Positions 7,918 to 16,346 of a stretch of 64,000 bases of DNA are shown here, piece by piece. Positions within the stretch are counted from its first letter, which is position 1. The number at the start of each line of letters is the position of its first letter. Position numbers and translations under genes: made by a program. The notes beneath the pieces are model-generated. The model had not been told where the DNA came from. It worked only from the letters and a program-made list of their open reading frames with translations, and did not search any database. The stretch is taken from NCBI GenBank assembly GCA_947253155.1, contig CAMXYK010000005.1:1-64000 (forward strand), written 5' to 3'. This stretch comes from an uncultured Bifidobacteriaceae bacterium. GTDB lineage: Bacteria > Actinomycetota > Actinomycetes > Actinomycetales > Bifidobacteriaceae.

Positions 7918-8766
7918 TTATAAGTTTCCTTTGCGTTCTTGTAAAATGCGTGACGTTTGCTCAAGAGTTATTGGGTACAATCCATTACTGTTTTTTAGCG
8001 AAAGTTTTTTGCAAATTTGAGTATAAACAGGAGGATTTACACCATATTCTTCTAAATCTTCGCGAGAAAATATTTTCTGCGGAGTGTCAAAATCAATAAG
8101 TTTTCCTTCGCTTAAAAGCATTACGCGGTCGCTATATTGTGCGATTTTCTCCATTTTATGCTCAACCATAATAATAGTTTGGCCTTGATTTTTTAAGGAT
8201 TCTACTGCCTTAAAGACTTCTTCAGAACCTTTAGGGTCAAGCTGTGAAGTAGGCTCGTCTAAAATTATTATTTCAGGTTGCATAACTAAAATTCCGGCAA
8301 TAGACATGCGTTGCATTTGACCGCCAGATAAATCGTATGGAGAACAATCTTTAAGATGCGCAATGTTAAGCATTTTCATAATTTTCTCTACACGATTTTG
8401 CATTTCGCTTTGTTTAACGCCAAGATTTTCAAGTCCGAAAGCAACTTCTTCGTATACGGTAAGCTTCGCGCCTGTAATTTGATTAAAAGGATTCTGAAAA
8501 ACCAGCCCAACTTTTTTGCAAAGACTATCTATTGGAGTCGTTTTTGCATTAAGACCGTCTACTTCAACTTTTCCGCCGTACGCTCCATGATAAAGATTAG
8601 GAACAAGACCTAAAATAGCTTGCGATAATGTTGATTTTCCGGCTCCATTAGCGCCTATTACGCCAATAAATTCGCCTTTATGTATATCGCAAGAAATGTC
8701 ATCTAGCGCAAGAGTTTTGCTATAAGGATAGCGATATTTTAAGTGCTCTATATGAATAGCTGCCAT
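7918..8766 (-). CDS. ecfA1: ECF transporter ATPase, first subunit (EcfA)
   Basis: ABC ATPase of 282 residues. Walker A GANGAGKSTL, Q-loop LVFQNP, signature DLSGGQMQRMS, Walker B IIILDEPTSQLD and H-loop MVEHKM are all intact. The VFQNP(FN)Q Q-loop neighbourhood is typical of ECF/cobalt-type ATPases. The start overlaps the end of the T-component gene by 19 nt, indicating coupling. Together with the second ATPase it forms the heterodimeric motor of the importer encoded by 7106-10226. Confidence 0.93.
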   Translation of the reverse strand: MAAIHIEHLKYRYPYSKTLALDDISCDIHKGEFIGVIGANGAGKSTLSQAILGLVPNLYHGAYGGKVEVDGLNAKTTPIDSLCKKVGLVFQNPFNQITGAKLTVYEEVAFGLENLGVKQSEMQNRVEKIMKMLNIAHLKDCSPYDLSGGQMQRMSIAGILVMQPEIIILDEPTSQLDPKGSEEVFKAVESLKNQGQTIIMVEHKMEKIAQYSDRVMLLSEGKLIDFDTPQKIFSREDLEEYGVNPPVYTQICKKLSLKNSNGLYPITLEQTSRILQERKGNL

Positions 8767-9548
8767 GCTATATATCCTAAATTATGAAGTAACGCATAAA
8801 GAATAGATGCGATTATTACAATTAAACAAGCGCATAAAAATAGCGTATTGTATTTACTTGGCTTAAATGGTTTTATGAATGTTTTTTGATTATTGCACGA
8901 AAATCCGCGAACCTCTAAAGCTATAGTTCTTTCTTTAGAACTCATAAATGAAGACATAATAATAGGGGATATTAGAGGCAAAAAAGCTTTGAAACGCGTT
9001 ATAAGAGAACCTTTTGTTTGTAATCCTCTACTTCTTTGCGCGTCAACTATAGTTGAAGTTTGTTGCGTTATTTGAGGAATGATTTGAAATAGTGACACAA
9101 AAACGTAACCCATTTTAGGTGGTAAACCAGCTCGCGTCATTTCCTGCATCATATCGGAAGGTTTAGTTGTAAGCGTTAAAACACAAAACGCAAACGAAAT
9201 ATTTAATATATTAAGCACAATTTTCATCGCTACTTCAAAACCTTCTTTGCGAGCAATCAAAGGTCCTAGTTTGAATAAAATCGTATAGTTTCCCGATCTA
9301 AAGAAAGTTTGCACTATAAAAATAGTTACAATAATAAAACCAGTAACTTGTACTACGATTTTTATTTTTGCTAGAACCCTTGATGTTGCAAGTAATATTA
9401 GGCTCAAAATAATGAAGATAGCAAAAGAAGTATAGCCTCCAAGCAAACTCGGCGTGCTTGTAGTGCATATTACGTATGCAAGTTTTGTTTTTGCAGATAA
9501 GCCGTTTAGAAACGAATGCTTATCTTCAAATAGGCTGATACTTTTCAT
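8748..9548 (-). CDS. ecfT: ECF transporter T component (EcfT)
   Basis: Membrane coupling protein of 266 residues with several hydrophobic segments and the two cytoplasmic coupling-helix signatures expected of EcfT: AQRSRG near residue 165 and ALEVRGF near residue 205 (consensus X-R-G). It links the S component to the two ATPases. Preceded by the S-component gene with a 77-nt gap and followed by ecfA1 with a 19-nt overlap. Confidence 0.92.
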   Translation of the reverse strand: MKSISLFEDKHSFLNGLSAKTKLAYVICTTSTPSLLGGYTSFAIFIILSLILLATSRVLAKIKIVVQVTGFIIVTIFIVQTFFRSGNYTILFKLGPLIARKEGFEVAMKIVLNILNISFAFCVLTLTTKPSDMMQEMTRAGLPPKMGYVFVSLFQIIPQITQQTSTIVDAQRSRGLQTKGSLITRFKAFLPLISPIIMSSFMSSKERTIALEVRGFSCNNQKTFIKPFKPSKYNTLFLCACLIVIIASILYALLHNLGYIAWQLFI

Positions 9549-9625
9549 GCTATCTCGTCTTATTGCGCTTATATTAAAACTTCTAAATCTTAGCGTTTAT
9601 GCTATTTATTTCCTGGTGATAACAC

Positions 9626-10226
9626 TTATTTATCAAGGTCTTCGTCATTGGATTGATAGATTGCTATTAAACTCTTAGGAAGAACCTTATAAATTCCAGC
9701 CGCAAGGAACAAAACAACAATCTTGTCTGGTATATCTACAACAAGCTCATCTACGAATGATGCGAAGAATCCCTTGGAACCCATTGCTGCAAAAACAGCG
9801 TCACCCCAAACGTTTCCGGTGGTTCCACCCCAATAAATCATGTTTAAAGGTGTGGAGATAATTATTGCGATTGCTGCAACAATAAGACTCGTTATAAGAA
9901 TGTGATGCCATTTGTTCATATATTTTAATCGTGCAGCAATTCCAACGCTTACGCCAATTGCGGCGGCTGTGATGCTATAAACTGTAGAAATTGGATCAAT
10001 TGTTAAACCGTAAACAATATTAGTTAAGAATCCAGCAATTCCGCCTACAACTGGGCCTGCTAAGCATGCTGAAATGCAAGTGCCTAATGTGCCAAGCCAA
10101 AGAGGTAGTTTTAGCATACTAGCGAATAGTTTTGCAACGTAATTTATGCCGATAGCTGCAGGAATTAGTACGAGTGAAGCTGTAGTTAATTTAACGCTCC
10201 AAATATTTTTTTAAACGATTGAACAT
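9626..10226 (-). pseudogene. ECF S component, frameshifted at A7 tract
   Basis: The full gene appears to start at the ATG at 10226 with AGAAAGG 7 nt upstream, encoding MFNRLKK, and is then out of frame by one nucleotide. Removing one A from the A7 run (10206-10212 on the + strand as T7) gives a continuous protein of 199 residues: MFNRLKNIWSVKL, a first helix (TTASLVLIPAAIGINYVA), then MLKLPLWLGTLGTC and the rest. The downstream frame alone, from ATG 10117 (163 residues), lacks the first helix of the normal six. Substrate unknown; its own T and A genes follow. This could be a mutation, a sequencing error, or a slippage-controlled on/off site; the neighbouring T and A genes are intact, which argues against simple decay. 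Confidence 0.75.
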
Positions 10227-10248
10227 TGTTAGACCTTTCTGTCATCTA

Positions 10249-10272
10249 ATGAACAAAATTAGGTTCATTATA
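10249..10272 (-). promoter_or_regulatory. TATAAT box and overlapping inverted repeat before ECF operon
   Basis: Minus-strand TATAAT at 10267-10272, followed immediately by the inverted repeat ATGAAC-N8-GTTCAT (10249-10268). No convincing -35 is seen. The repeat placement over the start site is typical of a repressor operator, but the regulator is unknown. Confidence 0.5.
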
Positions 10273-10278
10273 CTTCTT

Positions 10279-10382
10279 ACTGTGTCTATGTGACGTTGTG
10301 GCGTGGATTGTTGCAATGTGCTACGCAATTTCAAGATTGGCAGAGACACTGGTGCAGATTGCGTTATGCGTTATGGTCTCTG
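10279..10382 (+). repeat. Degenerate copy of the exporter 3' end and downstream repeat
   Basis: Starts with ACTGTGTCTATGTGA, identical to the last 15 nt of the ABC exporter gene (12924-12938), then remains alignable with gaps to 12939-13027 (shared GCAATTT, AGAGACAC, GTGCAGATTGCGTT). It looks like a relic carrying an exporter gene's tail, implying that a second copy once stood here. An overlapping reading frame (10290-10502) is composed of this relic and is not called. Confidence 0.7.
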
Positions 10383-10502
10383 GTTGGCGCATTAATGGCC
10401 TATGTTAAGAAAAGAGATAGGCGATTTGATATACTAAGCGATTACACTAGAAAATTTAGGGTTTCAATGTTTATTTTGCAGCATTCGGAGGAGTTGTTGT
10501 AA

Positions 10503-10925
10503 ATGAATTTAGCAGATGTGCAAATAAAAGAGTATGAAAAGTATAATAGCGAGGATATTTTAAGGCTGTATGGTTCCGTTGGTTGGTCTGCATATACAGA
10601 TGATTTAGCTTCTTTGGAAAATGGTTTTAACAATTCGCTAAAGGTTTTAGCTGCTTATAAAAATGATGAGCTAGTTGGCATTGTTAGGGCTGTTGGTGAC
10701 GGATACACGGTTGTTTTTATACAGGATATTATCGTTTTGCCTGAGTATCAAAGGCAGGGGATAGGGTCTGCTTTGTTAAAGGCGATTGTGGATTGTTATC
10801 CTAATGTTCGTCAAATTCAATTGACCACGGATTGTACTGAAAAAACTATTGCTTTTTATAAGTCTGCTGGTTTTATTGAGTTTTCAGAAATTGATTGCTG
10901 CGGTTTTATAAAAGACAGAACATGA
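10503..10925 (+). CDS. GNAT-family N-acetyltransferase
   Basis: 140 residues with the GNAT acetyl-CoA signature: hydrophobic strand VFIQDIIVLPEYQRQGIGSALL (R/Q-x-x-G-x-G/A loop QRQGIG) near residues 77-98 and a C-terminal FYKSAGF motif. GGAGGAG lies 7 nt before the ATG. Substrate cannot be told; the family acetylates amines on small molecules, peptides or proteins. The gene stands alone between a repeat relic and the ABC exporter, in the accessory stretch. Confidence 0.9.
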   Translation: MNLADVQIKEYEKYNSEDILRLYGSVGWSAYTDDLASLENGFNNSLKVLAAYKNDELVGIVRAVGDGYTVVFIQDIIVLPEYQRQGIGSALLKAIVDCYPNVRQIQLTTDCTEKTIAFYKSAGFIEFSEIDCCGFIKDRT

Positions 10926-11135
10926 TGCAAGCAAGCATTGCGCATAAATGTGTTTAGGCATTACGTATAAGTGTTATTAAGCATGATAAGTGTGATAATG
11001 TAGATTTCAATGCTTTGTAGCGAGCGAATCGGCAAAATGGAAACGAAAATGCTAGCTGCGAAAATGCTATTAGCGAAAAATAGCAAAAATATCAAAAATA
11101 GCAAATAGATATAAAGGAAGTGAGAGGTAGCGAGA

Positions 11136-12938
11136 ATGAGCAAGACTGACGACGCGGAAAATCAGAATTCATCCGCAAGTCAAAATACTGCGTCAAATCA
11201 GCAATCGCCTGCGAATCAGCAATCATCTAAACTACATCCCGACGTAAAAAATTACGTAAAACTATTTTTCAAAGAAAACAAGCTTGTAGCTTTTCTTTCG
11301 ATGATAGTTTTTATTGCCTTGTCTATGATTTACACTGCTATTTCTTGGATTTTGCAAATTATTTTCGACTATATGGCAGGTAAAGAAGCTTTTTCTTTAA
11401 CTATTATTTTGCTGCTTGTCGTTTCCTTTATGCTGGCAATCTCCCTGATTTTCGCATTGAAGCGCAGCGCGTACCCTCGCTTTCTTGAAAAAGCAATGAA
11501 TCAGTATAAAGAGTCTGTTATCAAGAAGCTTTTAAAGAAGAGTTATAGTGATTTTTCGCTTGCGAATTCTGGCACGTATCTTTCTGTGCTTACTAATGAT
11601 TGCGAGCGTATTCAAGAAAAGTATTTGAAGAAGATTTTTGACTTTGTTCAAGACGTTCTTATGCTTGTAAGCTCTCTGGCTCTTATGATTTATTATAGTC
11701 CATTGCTCACTGTTATTGCTCTTATTATTTCTGTGCTTCCAATGGCGTGCTCGATTCTTACAGCTAACGGAATTGCCACTCGCGAGGAGCAGGTTTCTAA
11801 GTCGAACGAGTCTTATACAGCCTTAACGAAGGATGTTTTGAACGGCGTTTCGGTTATTAAGAGTTTTAAGGCGGAGCAAGAGGTTATTAACCGTTATCAG
11901 AATCAGTCGATGGAGCTTGAGCATACGAAGAATCTTCGCGAAAAAACGATGACTACTGTTTCTGCTCTTGGTACTATTTCCAGCCTTGGAACTCAGATTG
12001 GCGTGATGCTTATTGGTGCTTGGATGGTTAACGCTCATATTGGTGTTATTACTGCTGGAATGGTGTTAGCTTTCACTAATTTGATGAATGGCGTACTTCA
12101 GCCTATTGCAAGTCTTCCGCAAATGCTTGGCGAGATGAAGGGTGCCAAGAAGCTTATTGGCAAGATGGCTGACTATATGAGTAATGCTAAAGAGGATTCT
12201 GGCGAGATCATTGACGATTCTATTAAAAGCGTTGTTTTGCGCGATGTTTCGTACGCTTATGACGCGGATCATAAAGTCTTGAAAAATGTAAATCTAACTT
12301 TGCAAGCTGGAAAATCTTATGCAATAGTAGGACCAAGTGGCGCTGGTAAGAGTAGTTTGATTAATCTGCTTATGGGCTACTACAAGGATTATGAGGGTAG
12401 TGTGCAGCTGAATAATCACGAGCTTAGCAATGTGAGCAAGAGTTCGCTTTACGATAAGACGACTCTTATGCAGCAGTCTGTGTTTATGTTTGATGCTTCG
12501 ATTTTAGATAATATTACGCTTTTTAAGCCGTTCCCGGAGGTGGAAGTGGATCGCGTGATTCACTTGGCTGGTTTGGATGATTTGATTGCTTCTAAAGGCA
12601 AGGATTATCAGTGTGGCGAGAATGGTAGTCATCTTTCTGGCGGCGAAAAGCAGCGTATTGCTATTGCGCGAAGTTTGCTTAAAAAGTCCGAGATTCTGCT
12701 GGTTGATGAGGCAACGAGCGCGTTAGATAACGAGACGAGCGCGAACGTAACGCAATCTATTTTGGATTTGCAAGGAATTCTTCGACTTGTTGTAACTCAC
12801 CGCTTGGATGCTAATTCGCTTAAGCAATATGATGAGATTCTCGTGATGAAAAGCGGCGAGCTTATTGAGCGTGGAAACTTTGAGGAGCTCATGAATCAGA
12901 AGGCTTACTTCTACTCGCTTTACACTGTGTCTATGTGA
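11136..12938 (+). CDS. ABC exporter, fused permease-ATPase
   Basis: 600 residues: an Asn/Gln/Ser-rich N-terminus, a six-helix type-IV ABC exporter membrane domain (about 50-320), and an ATPase domain with Walker A GPSGAGKSS, signature LSGGEKQRIAIARSL, Walker B ILLVDEATSALD and H-loop VTHR. It would act as a homodimer unless a partner lies outside the window. Cargo is unknown; no peptide precursor or immunity gene is adjacent. A GAGG lies about 10 nt before the ATG. Its last 15 nt recur at 10279, and the downstream 550 nt are a repeat mosaic, so this locus seems recombinogenic. Confidence 0.9.
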   Translation: MSKTDDAENQNSSASQNTASNQQSPANQQSSKLHPDVKNYVKLFFKENKLVAFLSMIVFIALSMIYTAISWILQIIFDYMAGKEAFSLTIILLLVVSFMLAISLIFALKRSAYPRFLEKAMNQYKESVIKKLLKKSYSDFSLANSGTYLSVLTNDCERIQEKYLKKIFDFVQDVLMLVSSLALMIYYSPLLTVIALIISVLPMACSILTANGIATREEQVSKSNESYTALTKDVLNGVSVIKSFKAEQEVINRYQNQSMELEHTKNLREKTMTTVSALGTISSLGTQIGVMLIGAWMVNAHIGVITAGMVLAFTNLMNGVLQPIASLPQMLGEMKGAKKLIGKMADYMSNAKEDSGEIIDDSIKSVVLRDVSYAYDADHKVLKNVNLTLQAGKSYAIVGPSGAGKSSLINLLMGYYKDYEGSVQLNNHELSNVSKSSLYDKTTLMQQSVFMFDASILDNITLFKPFPEVEVDRVIHLAGLDDLIASKGKDYQCGENGSHLSGGEKQRIAIARSLLKKSEILLVDEATSALDNETSANVTQSILDLQGILRLVVTHRLDANSLKQYDEILVMKSGELIERGNFEELMNQKAYFYSLYTVSM

Positions 12939-13027
12939 GGTTGTTACGCTGGTTTGCTTTCAATGCGCTGTGCAATTTCGAGGTCTGTAGAGACACGCGT
13001 GCAGATTGCGTTCTGCGCTAGTGTCTG
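12924..13027 (+). repeat. Repeat copy B (exporter 3' end and downstream)
   Basis: Partner of the relic at 10279-10382, about 2.6 kb away in direct orientation; begins inside the exporter coding sequence and runs into the intergenic repeat mosaic. Confidence 0.65.
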
Positions 13028-13304
13028 ATTTTGCTTATTTTTTGACATTGGTGCAGTTTGTTTTCTGCGCGAAGGTCTGATTTTGCTTATTTTTTGACAT
13101 TGGTGCAGTTGGCGCTCGCGCTGATTACGCTCGCGCGAGAAACTCGCGTTGGAAGTCCACTGGACTTCCAACTTAAGCGAGTTTCCGCTCCGAGTTGCCT
13201 TCGCGTGCTACGCTCTATGCGCTCAGGCAGGTCGTCGCGCTGCGCGAAGGTCTGATTTTGCTTATTTTTTGACATTGGTGCAGTTTGTTTTCTGCGCGAA
13301 GGTC
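13023..13304 (+). repeat. Intergenic repeat mosaic with long hairpin
   Basis: A unit of about 37 nt containing GATTTTGCTTATTTTTTGAC and ATTGGTGCAGTT occurs at about 13024-13060, 13076-13110 and 13251-13287; two copies are followed by TTTGTTTTCTGCGCGAAGGTCT. Between copies two and three lies a long inverted repeat: GAAACTCGC + GTTGGAAGTCC (13139-13158), loop ACT, GGACTTCCAAC (13162-13172), TTAA bulge, GCGAGTTTC (13177-13185). Flanks are unusually GC-rich for this genome. Overlapping minus-strand frames (12944-13335) translate the repeats and are low-complexity; I do not call them genes. The gap 12939-13488 holds no other gene. Confidence 0.75.
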
Positions 13305-13316
13305 TCTGTTTGGTAT

Positions 13317-13370
13317 AAGTAGCCATTAAGTGCAAATTCGCAGCGATTGGTTACTTTGTGATTTGTTTTT
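13317..13370 (+). repeat. AAGTAGCC...GCGATTGG element, copy 1
   Basis: First of three copies of an intergenic element with the shared core GCAGCGATTGG and TACTTTG (others at 15304 and 17092). Each sits just downstream of a gene or gene remnant, and the arms AGTAGCC and GGYTAC are complementary, so a transcription-terminator or small palindromic repeat role is likely. Confidence 0.65.
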
Positions 13371-13488
13371 ATAAAAAAGATATGAGTTTGCGATTTTAAA
13401 ATTTAGCAAAATAAATTTTATGCAGAATCTGTTTTTATTTAATGATTTTGTGTAATTTAGATTGTATAGAGTTAGAGAAAAGGCATAT

Positions 13489-13641
13489 ATGGAACAGTTT
13501 AAACAGTATGACTCGAATAATCGAGATGACTATGAATCTAATGATCAGAATCAGCCAAGTTTAAACGATGATACTGTAAATTCAAATGTCTACAACGTTG
13601 TGCATAAAGATTCGCAGAATATGTCAAAGAATGCCGAGTGA
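13489..13641 (+). CDS. Small Asn/Asp-rich hypothetical protein
   Basis: 50 residues beginning MEQFKQYDSNNRDD, hydrophilic, without signal peptide or membrane segment. GAGAAAAGG precedes the ATG at about 5 nt. It ends 19 nt before the DUF3137-like gene on the same strand, suggesting a small operon with that gene and lemA. I do not recognise it. The spacing supports translation; composition alone does not. Confidence 0.5.
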   Translation: MEQFKQYDSNNRDDYESNDQNQPSLNDDTVNSNVYNVVHKDSQNMSKNAE

Positions 13642-13660
13642 TTTATAAAAGGGAGATGAC

Positions 13661-14647
13661 ATGAATGTAAAATATGGTAGCGTATTTACAAATCCAGAAG
13701 TTTTAAACAGACTCGCGCGAATAGAACAATCTCCCCAAATACAAGGAAAATTAAACGAGTTAAAAGAAGGCGTAAAAAATAACTCTTTTGATTTCGCGCG
13801 CTTAATCCCATTGATACCAGTAGTAATGGTTTTTGGCGCTTTATATAATTATTTTCCAAATATTGATTACTCTCGTTACAAATATTATTTGCTAATAGTA
13901 GGTGTTTTTGTTGTTTGCTTTGCAGGTAAGTTTTTTGTAAATAATAAGGTTGATGTAGATACTTTATATTCGGATAATGTCTTAACGCCGATTTTTAATG
14001 CGATTCTGCCTGGAACAGTATTAAAAAATTCCGAAGGAATTGACAGCAGTATTTTTAATAATCTTCTGCCAATATCGAGTAGGTATTATTCAAATACACA
14101 CATAATTTTTGGCGATGAATTTAAAACTGAATTTTCAAATATGCAAGCAATGCACTTTTCTAGAAGTGAAAGTGGAAAAACTGTCAAAAAAACGGATTTT
14201 ATTGGACAAGTCTTATTAATAAACTCAAAAACCAACATAAATGGCCACATTAGAATCGTCCCAGTTACTGGAAAGAACTTTATGGGGCAAAAACTAAATG
14301 GATACTATGGTAAAAAAACAAAAGAGGAGAGTGAAGTTCAAACAGAATCTATTGAATTTAATAACTCGTATTCAATCTTTTCTACAGACGATTTTTATAC
14401 AAAACTGGTATTAGATCCAACACTTATAGAACTATTGAATAATTTGCAAAAAAGAATGCGAGTTTGCTTGTACCTAGATAGTGAGCGTATTGTTGCAGCC
14501 TTTGATTCTGGTCGGTATTTATTTGGCGCTCCAGGAAAATCTGGTGTAGAAAACTTATCTTTAGCAAGAGAATACTCAAAATTTAGAGATGTTTTGGCTG
14601 AGTATTACGAAATAATTAACGTAATTAGAGAGAAATTACAAAAGTAG
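13661..14647 (+). CDS. DUF3137-like membrane protein
   Basis: 328 residues. Two adjacent hydrophobic stretches near residues 45-85 (LIPLIPVVMVFGALYNYF and YYLLIVGVFVVCFAG) precede a C-terminal domain with FGDEFKTEFSNMQAMHFS and a later LYLDSERIVAAFDSG segment. This layout, directly upstream of a LemA gene, matches the DUF3137 family, which often pairs with LemA in bacteria. AAAGGGAG lies 6 nt before the ATG. Function unknown; the pair probably forms a membrane-associated complex (inference). Confidence 0.65.
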   Translation: MNVKYGSVFTNPEVLNRLARIEQSPQIQGKLNELKEGVKNNSFDFARLIPLIPVVMVFGALYNYFPNIDYSRYKYYLLIVGVFVVCFAGKFFVNNKVDVDTLYSDNVLTPIFNAILPGTVLKNSEGIDSSIFNNLLPISSRYYSNTHIIFGDEFKTEFSNMQAMHFSRSESGKTVKKTDFIGQVLLINSKTNINGHIRIVPVTGKNFMGQKLNGYYGKKTKEESEVQTESIEFNNSYSIFSTDDFYTKLVLDPTLIELLNNLQKRMRVCLYLDSERIVAAFDSGRYLFGAPGKSGVENLSLAREYSKFRDVLAEYYEIINVIREKLQK

Positions 14648-14674
14648 AAAAAGATTAGAACTAAAGGTGACATT

Positions 14675-15265
14675 ATGGGAGACATTATGAGTGACATTAT
14701 GGAAGACCTTATTGATAGGGACACTATGTTAATAGTTGTTGCGATAGCGGTTGTAGCGCTTATTGCCTGGTTTATAGGCACGTTAAATAGGCTAAGAAAA
14801 TATAGGGTGATTATAGAAGAGTCGCAGAAAAACGTTGATATTGCGCTCGCTAAAAGATACGATACGATTTGCCAAATGTTCAAAGTTGCTCAGTCGTTTG
14901 CAAAGTATGAAAAAACAACATTAGTGGATTTGGTGAGTTTAAGAGAAGGATTGGGTTCTGCGGATTCTAGTTCGGTAATCAAAAATCAGAATCATGCAAT
15001 AGGGAAGATTTATGCTTTGGCGGAAGCTTATCCGGAATTGAAGTCTTCTGAACAATTTTTGAACTTGCAGGAAGAAATAAACGACGAAAACGAGCAGCTG
15101 GCGGCGGCAAAAAGAATTGTTAATAGTAATATCAGCACGCTTAATCAAAACATTGTTACATTCCCAGTTTCACTTATTGCAGATTTAAGCGGAATAAAGC
15201 AGATGGATTTTCTTAGTGAGGATGATTTAAGCAATAAGAAGAATATAGATAGCATATTGGGTTAG
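14675..15265 (+). CDS. lemA: LemA family protein
   Basis: 196 residues: a single N-terminal membrane segment (LIVVAIAVVALIAWFIG) followed by the four-helix LemA domain with the diagnostic NRLRKYRVIIEESQKNVDIALAKRYD stretch. AAAGGTGA precedes the ATG; two further in-frame ATGs within 25 nt are alternative starts. Twenty-seven nt downstream of the DUF3137-like gene, so co-transcribed. Physiological role of LemA proteins is unresolved. Confidence 0.9.
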   Translation: MGDIMSDIMEDLIDRDTMLIVVAIAVVALIAWFIGTLNRLRKYRVIIEESQKNVDIALAKRYDTICQMFKVAQSFAKYEKTTLVDLVSLREGLGSADSSSVIKNQNHAIGKIYALAEAYPELKSSEQFLNLQEEINDENEQLAAAKRIVNSNISTLNQNIVTFPVSLIADLSGIKQMDFLSEDDLSNKKNIDSILG

Positions 15266-15303
15266 ATGGAATATTGAGCTGGGTGGCCTATAACCCGTTT
15301 ATG

Positions 15304-15352
15304 AAGTAGCCAATCGTTGTAAATTTGCAGCGATTGGCTACTTTGTGATTTT
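15304..15352 (+). terminator. AAGTAGCC...GCGATTGG element, copy 2; hairpin terminator after lemA
   Basis: Here the arms form a perfect 11-bp stem, GTAGCCAATCG (15306-15316) with CGATTGGCTAC (15331-15341), followed by TTTGTGATTTTT. It lies 38 nt after the lemA stop and shares its core with copies at 13317 and 17092. Confidence 0.7.
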
Positions 15353-15430
15353 TGCGTACTAATGCGTGTATTTGCATATAGGATTGAGTTGCTTGTAGGA
15401 TGGAGCTGATCGTATGAAGGAGTTGATTAT

Positions 15431-16240
15431 ATGACAGAATATGATTTGCCGATTTTAGAGTATGATTTCGATAAAAGCGCGGTTATTATGCCAAATCACG
15501 ATAATATTTCTGTTCAGCTTCCATCTAAAGCGGTTTTTGCTTTCTTAGGCGATGAAATCGATCAGTATGCTTTAAGTAGAAAAGCTACGATTGTAGCAAA
15601 TTTTGAATCTGCAACTAAAGTATATCCAATATATGTTTTGGAAGAAAAAGTAAAGAAAAAAGTAAGGGAAGACGCAAACAGCGAAGTAGAAGAAGAAACG
15701 CAAAAAATCTGCTTAGTACAGGCTCCAGTTGGCGCTCCTGCTGCTGTTCAGATTTTAGATTGGTTGATTTCTTACGGCGTTAGGGAAGTTGTTAGTGCTG
15801 GTTCTTGCGGATCGTTAGTTGATTATGCAGAAAATGTTTTTCTGGTTCCGTATAAAGCTTTAAGGGATGAGGGAACTTCTTATCATTATTTGCCTCCAAG
15901 TCGTTATGTTGATGTTTCAGAGCGCTCGAGGCGTGCTATTTTGCAAACTTTGCAAGCGCATAATTTGCCTTATTATGAGGTTAAGACGTGGACTACGGAT
16001 GGGTTTTTCCGTGAAACTAAGACGAAAGTTGCTAATCGTAAGCAGGAGGGGTGCGCGGTTGTTGAAATGGAATGTTCTGCTTTAGCGGCTTGTGCGCAAA
16101 TGCGTGAGATTGTTTGGGGTGAGATCCTTTACACTGCAGATACTTTGCATGATGTTGAAAATTATGATGAGCGTAATTGGGGCGGGGATTCTAAAGCGTA
16201 TGCGCTTGAGCTTTGTATTGAAGCAGTGTTGCGCATTTGA
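15431..16240 (+). CDS. Nucleoside phosphorylase (uridine/purine phosphorylase superfamily)
   Basis: 269 residues of the PNP_UDP superfamily: phosphorolysis of a nucleoside to base and (deoxy)ribose-1-phosphate. Key segments are QAPVGAPAAVQILDWLISYGVREVVSAGSCGSL (phosphate and ribose loops) and VEMECSALAACAQ, holding the Glu-Met-Glu that binds ribose, then ILYTADTLH with the catalytic Asp. A charged insert (KVKKKVREDANSEVEEE) is unusual. AAGGAG lies 8 nt before the ATG. The specificity cannot be fixed; two nucleoside hydrolases elsewhere in the window point to an active nucleoside salvage. Confidence 0.88.
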   Translation: MTEYDLPILEYDFDKSAVIMPNHDNISVQLPSKAVFAFLGDEIDQYALSRKATIVANFESATKVYPIYVLEEKVKKKVREDANSEVEEETQKICLVQAPVGAPAAVQILDWLISYGVREVVSAGSCGSLVDYAENVFLVPYKALRDEGTSYHYLPPSRYVDVSERSRRAILQTLQAHNLPYYEVKTWTTDGFFRETKTKVANRKQEGCAVVEMECSALAACAQMREIVWGEILYTADTLHDVENYDERNWGGDSKAYALELCIEAVLRI

Positions 16241-16241
16241 T

Positions 16242-16281
16242 ACGTTCATGCTGATGCTACATATGAAATCAGCATAAACGT
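16242..16281 (+). terminator. Hairpin after nucleoside phosphorylase
   Basis: ACGTT-c-ATGCTGAT pairs with ATCAGCAT-a-AACGT (13 bp with one mismatch), two nt after the stop codon. No clear T-run follows, so termination is probable but not certain. Confidence 0.5.
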
Positions 16282-16346
16282 GCTGTTAAGTAGATGTGCT
16301 TTGATTGCAGACTCCCATTAGCGTAATAGTGATAGAGTAAAGTTTA

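Noticed and set aside
10290..10502. 70-residue frame ahead of the GNAT gene
   Set aside because: It is built from the relic repeat (10279-10382), its start lies inside the old exporter tail and no ribosome binding site is present.
12944..13335. Overlapping minus-strand reading frames (75 and 82 residues) with RPSRRKQTAP and MSKNKQNQT repeats
   Set aside because: They translate the intergenic repeat mosaic, have no ribosome binding site or recognisable domain, and repeat because the DNA repeats.
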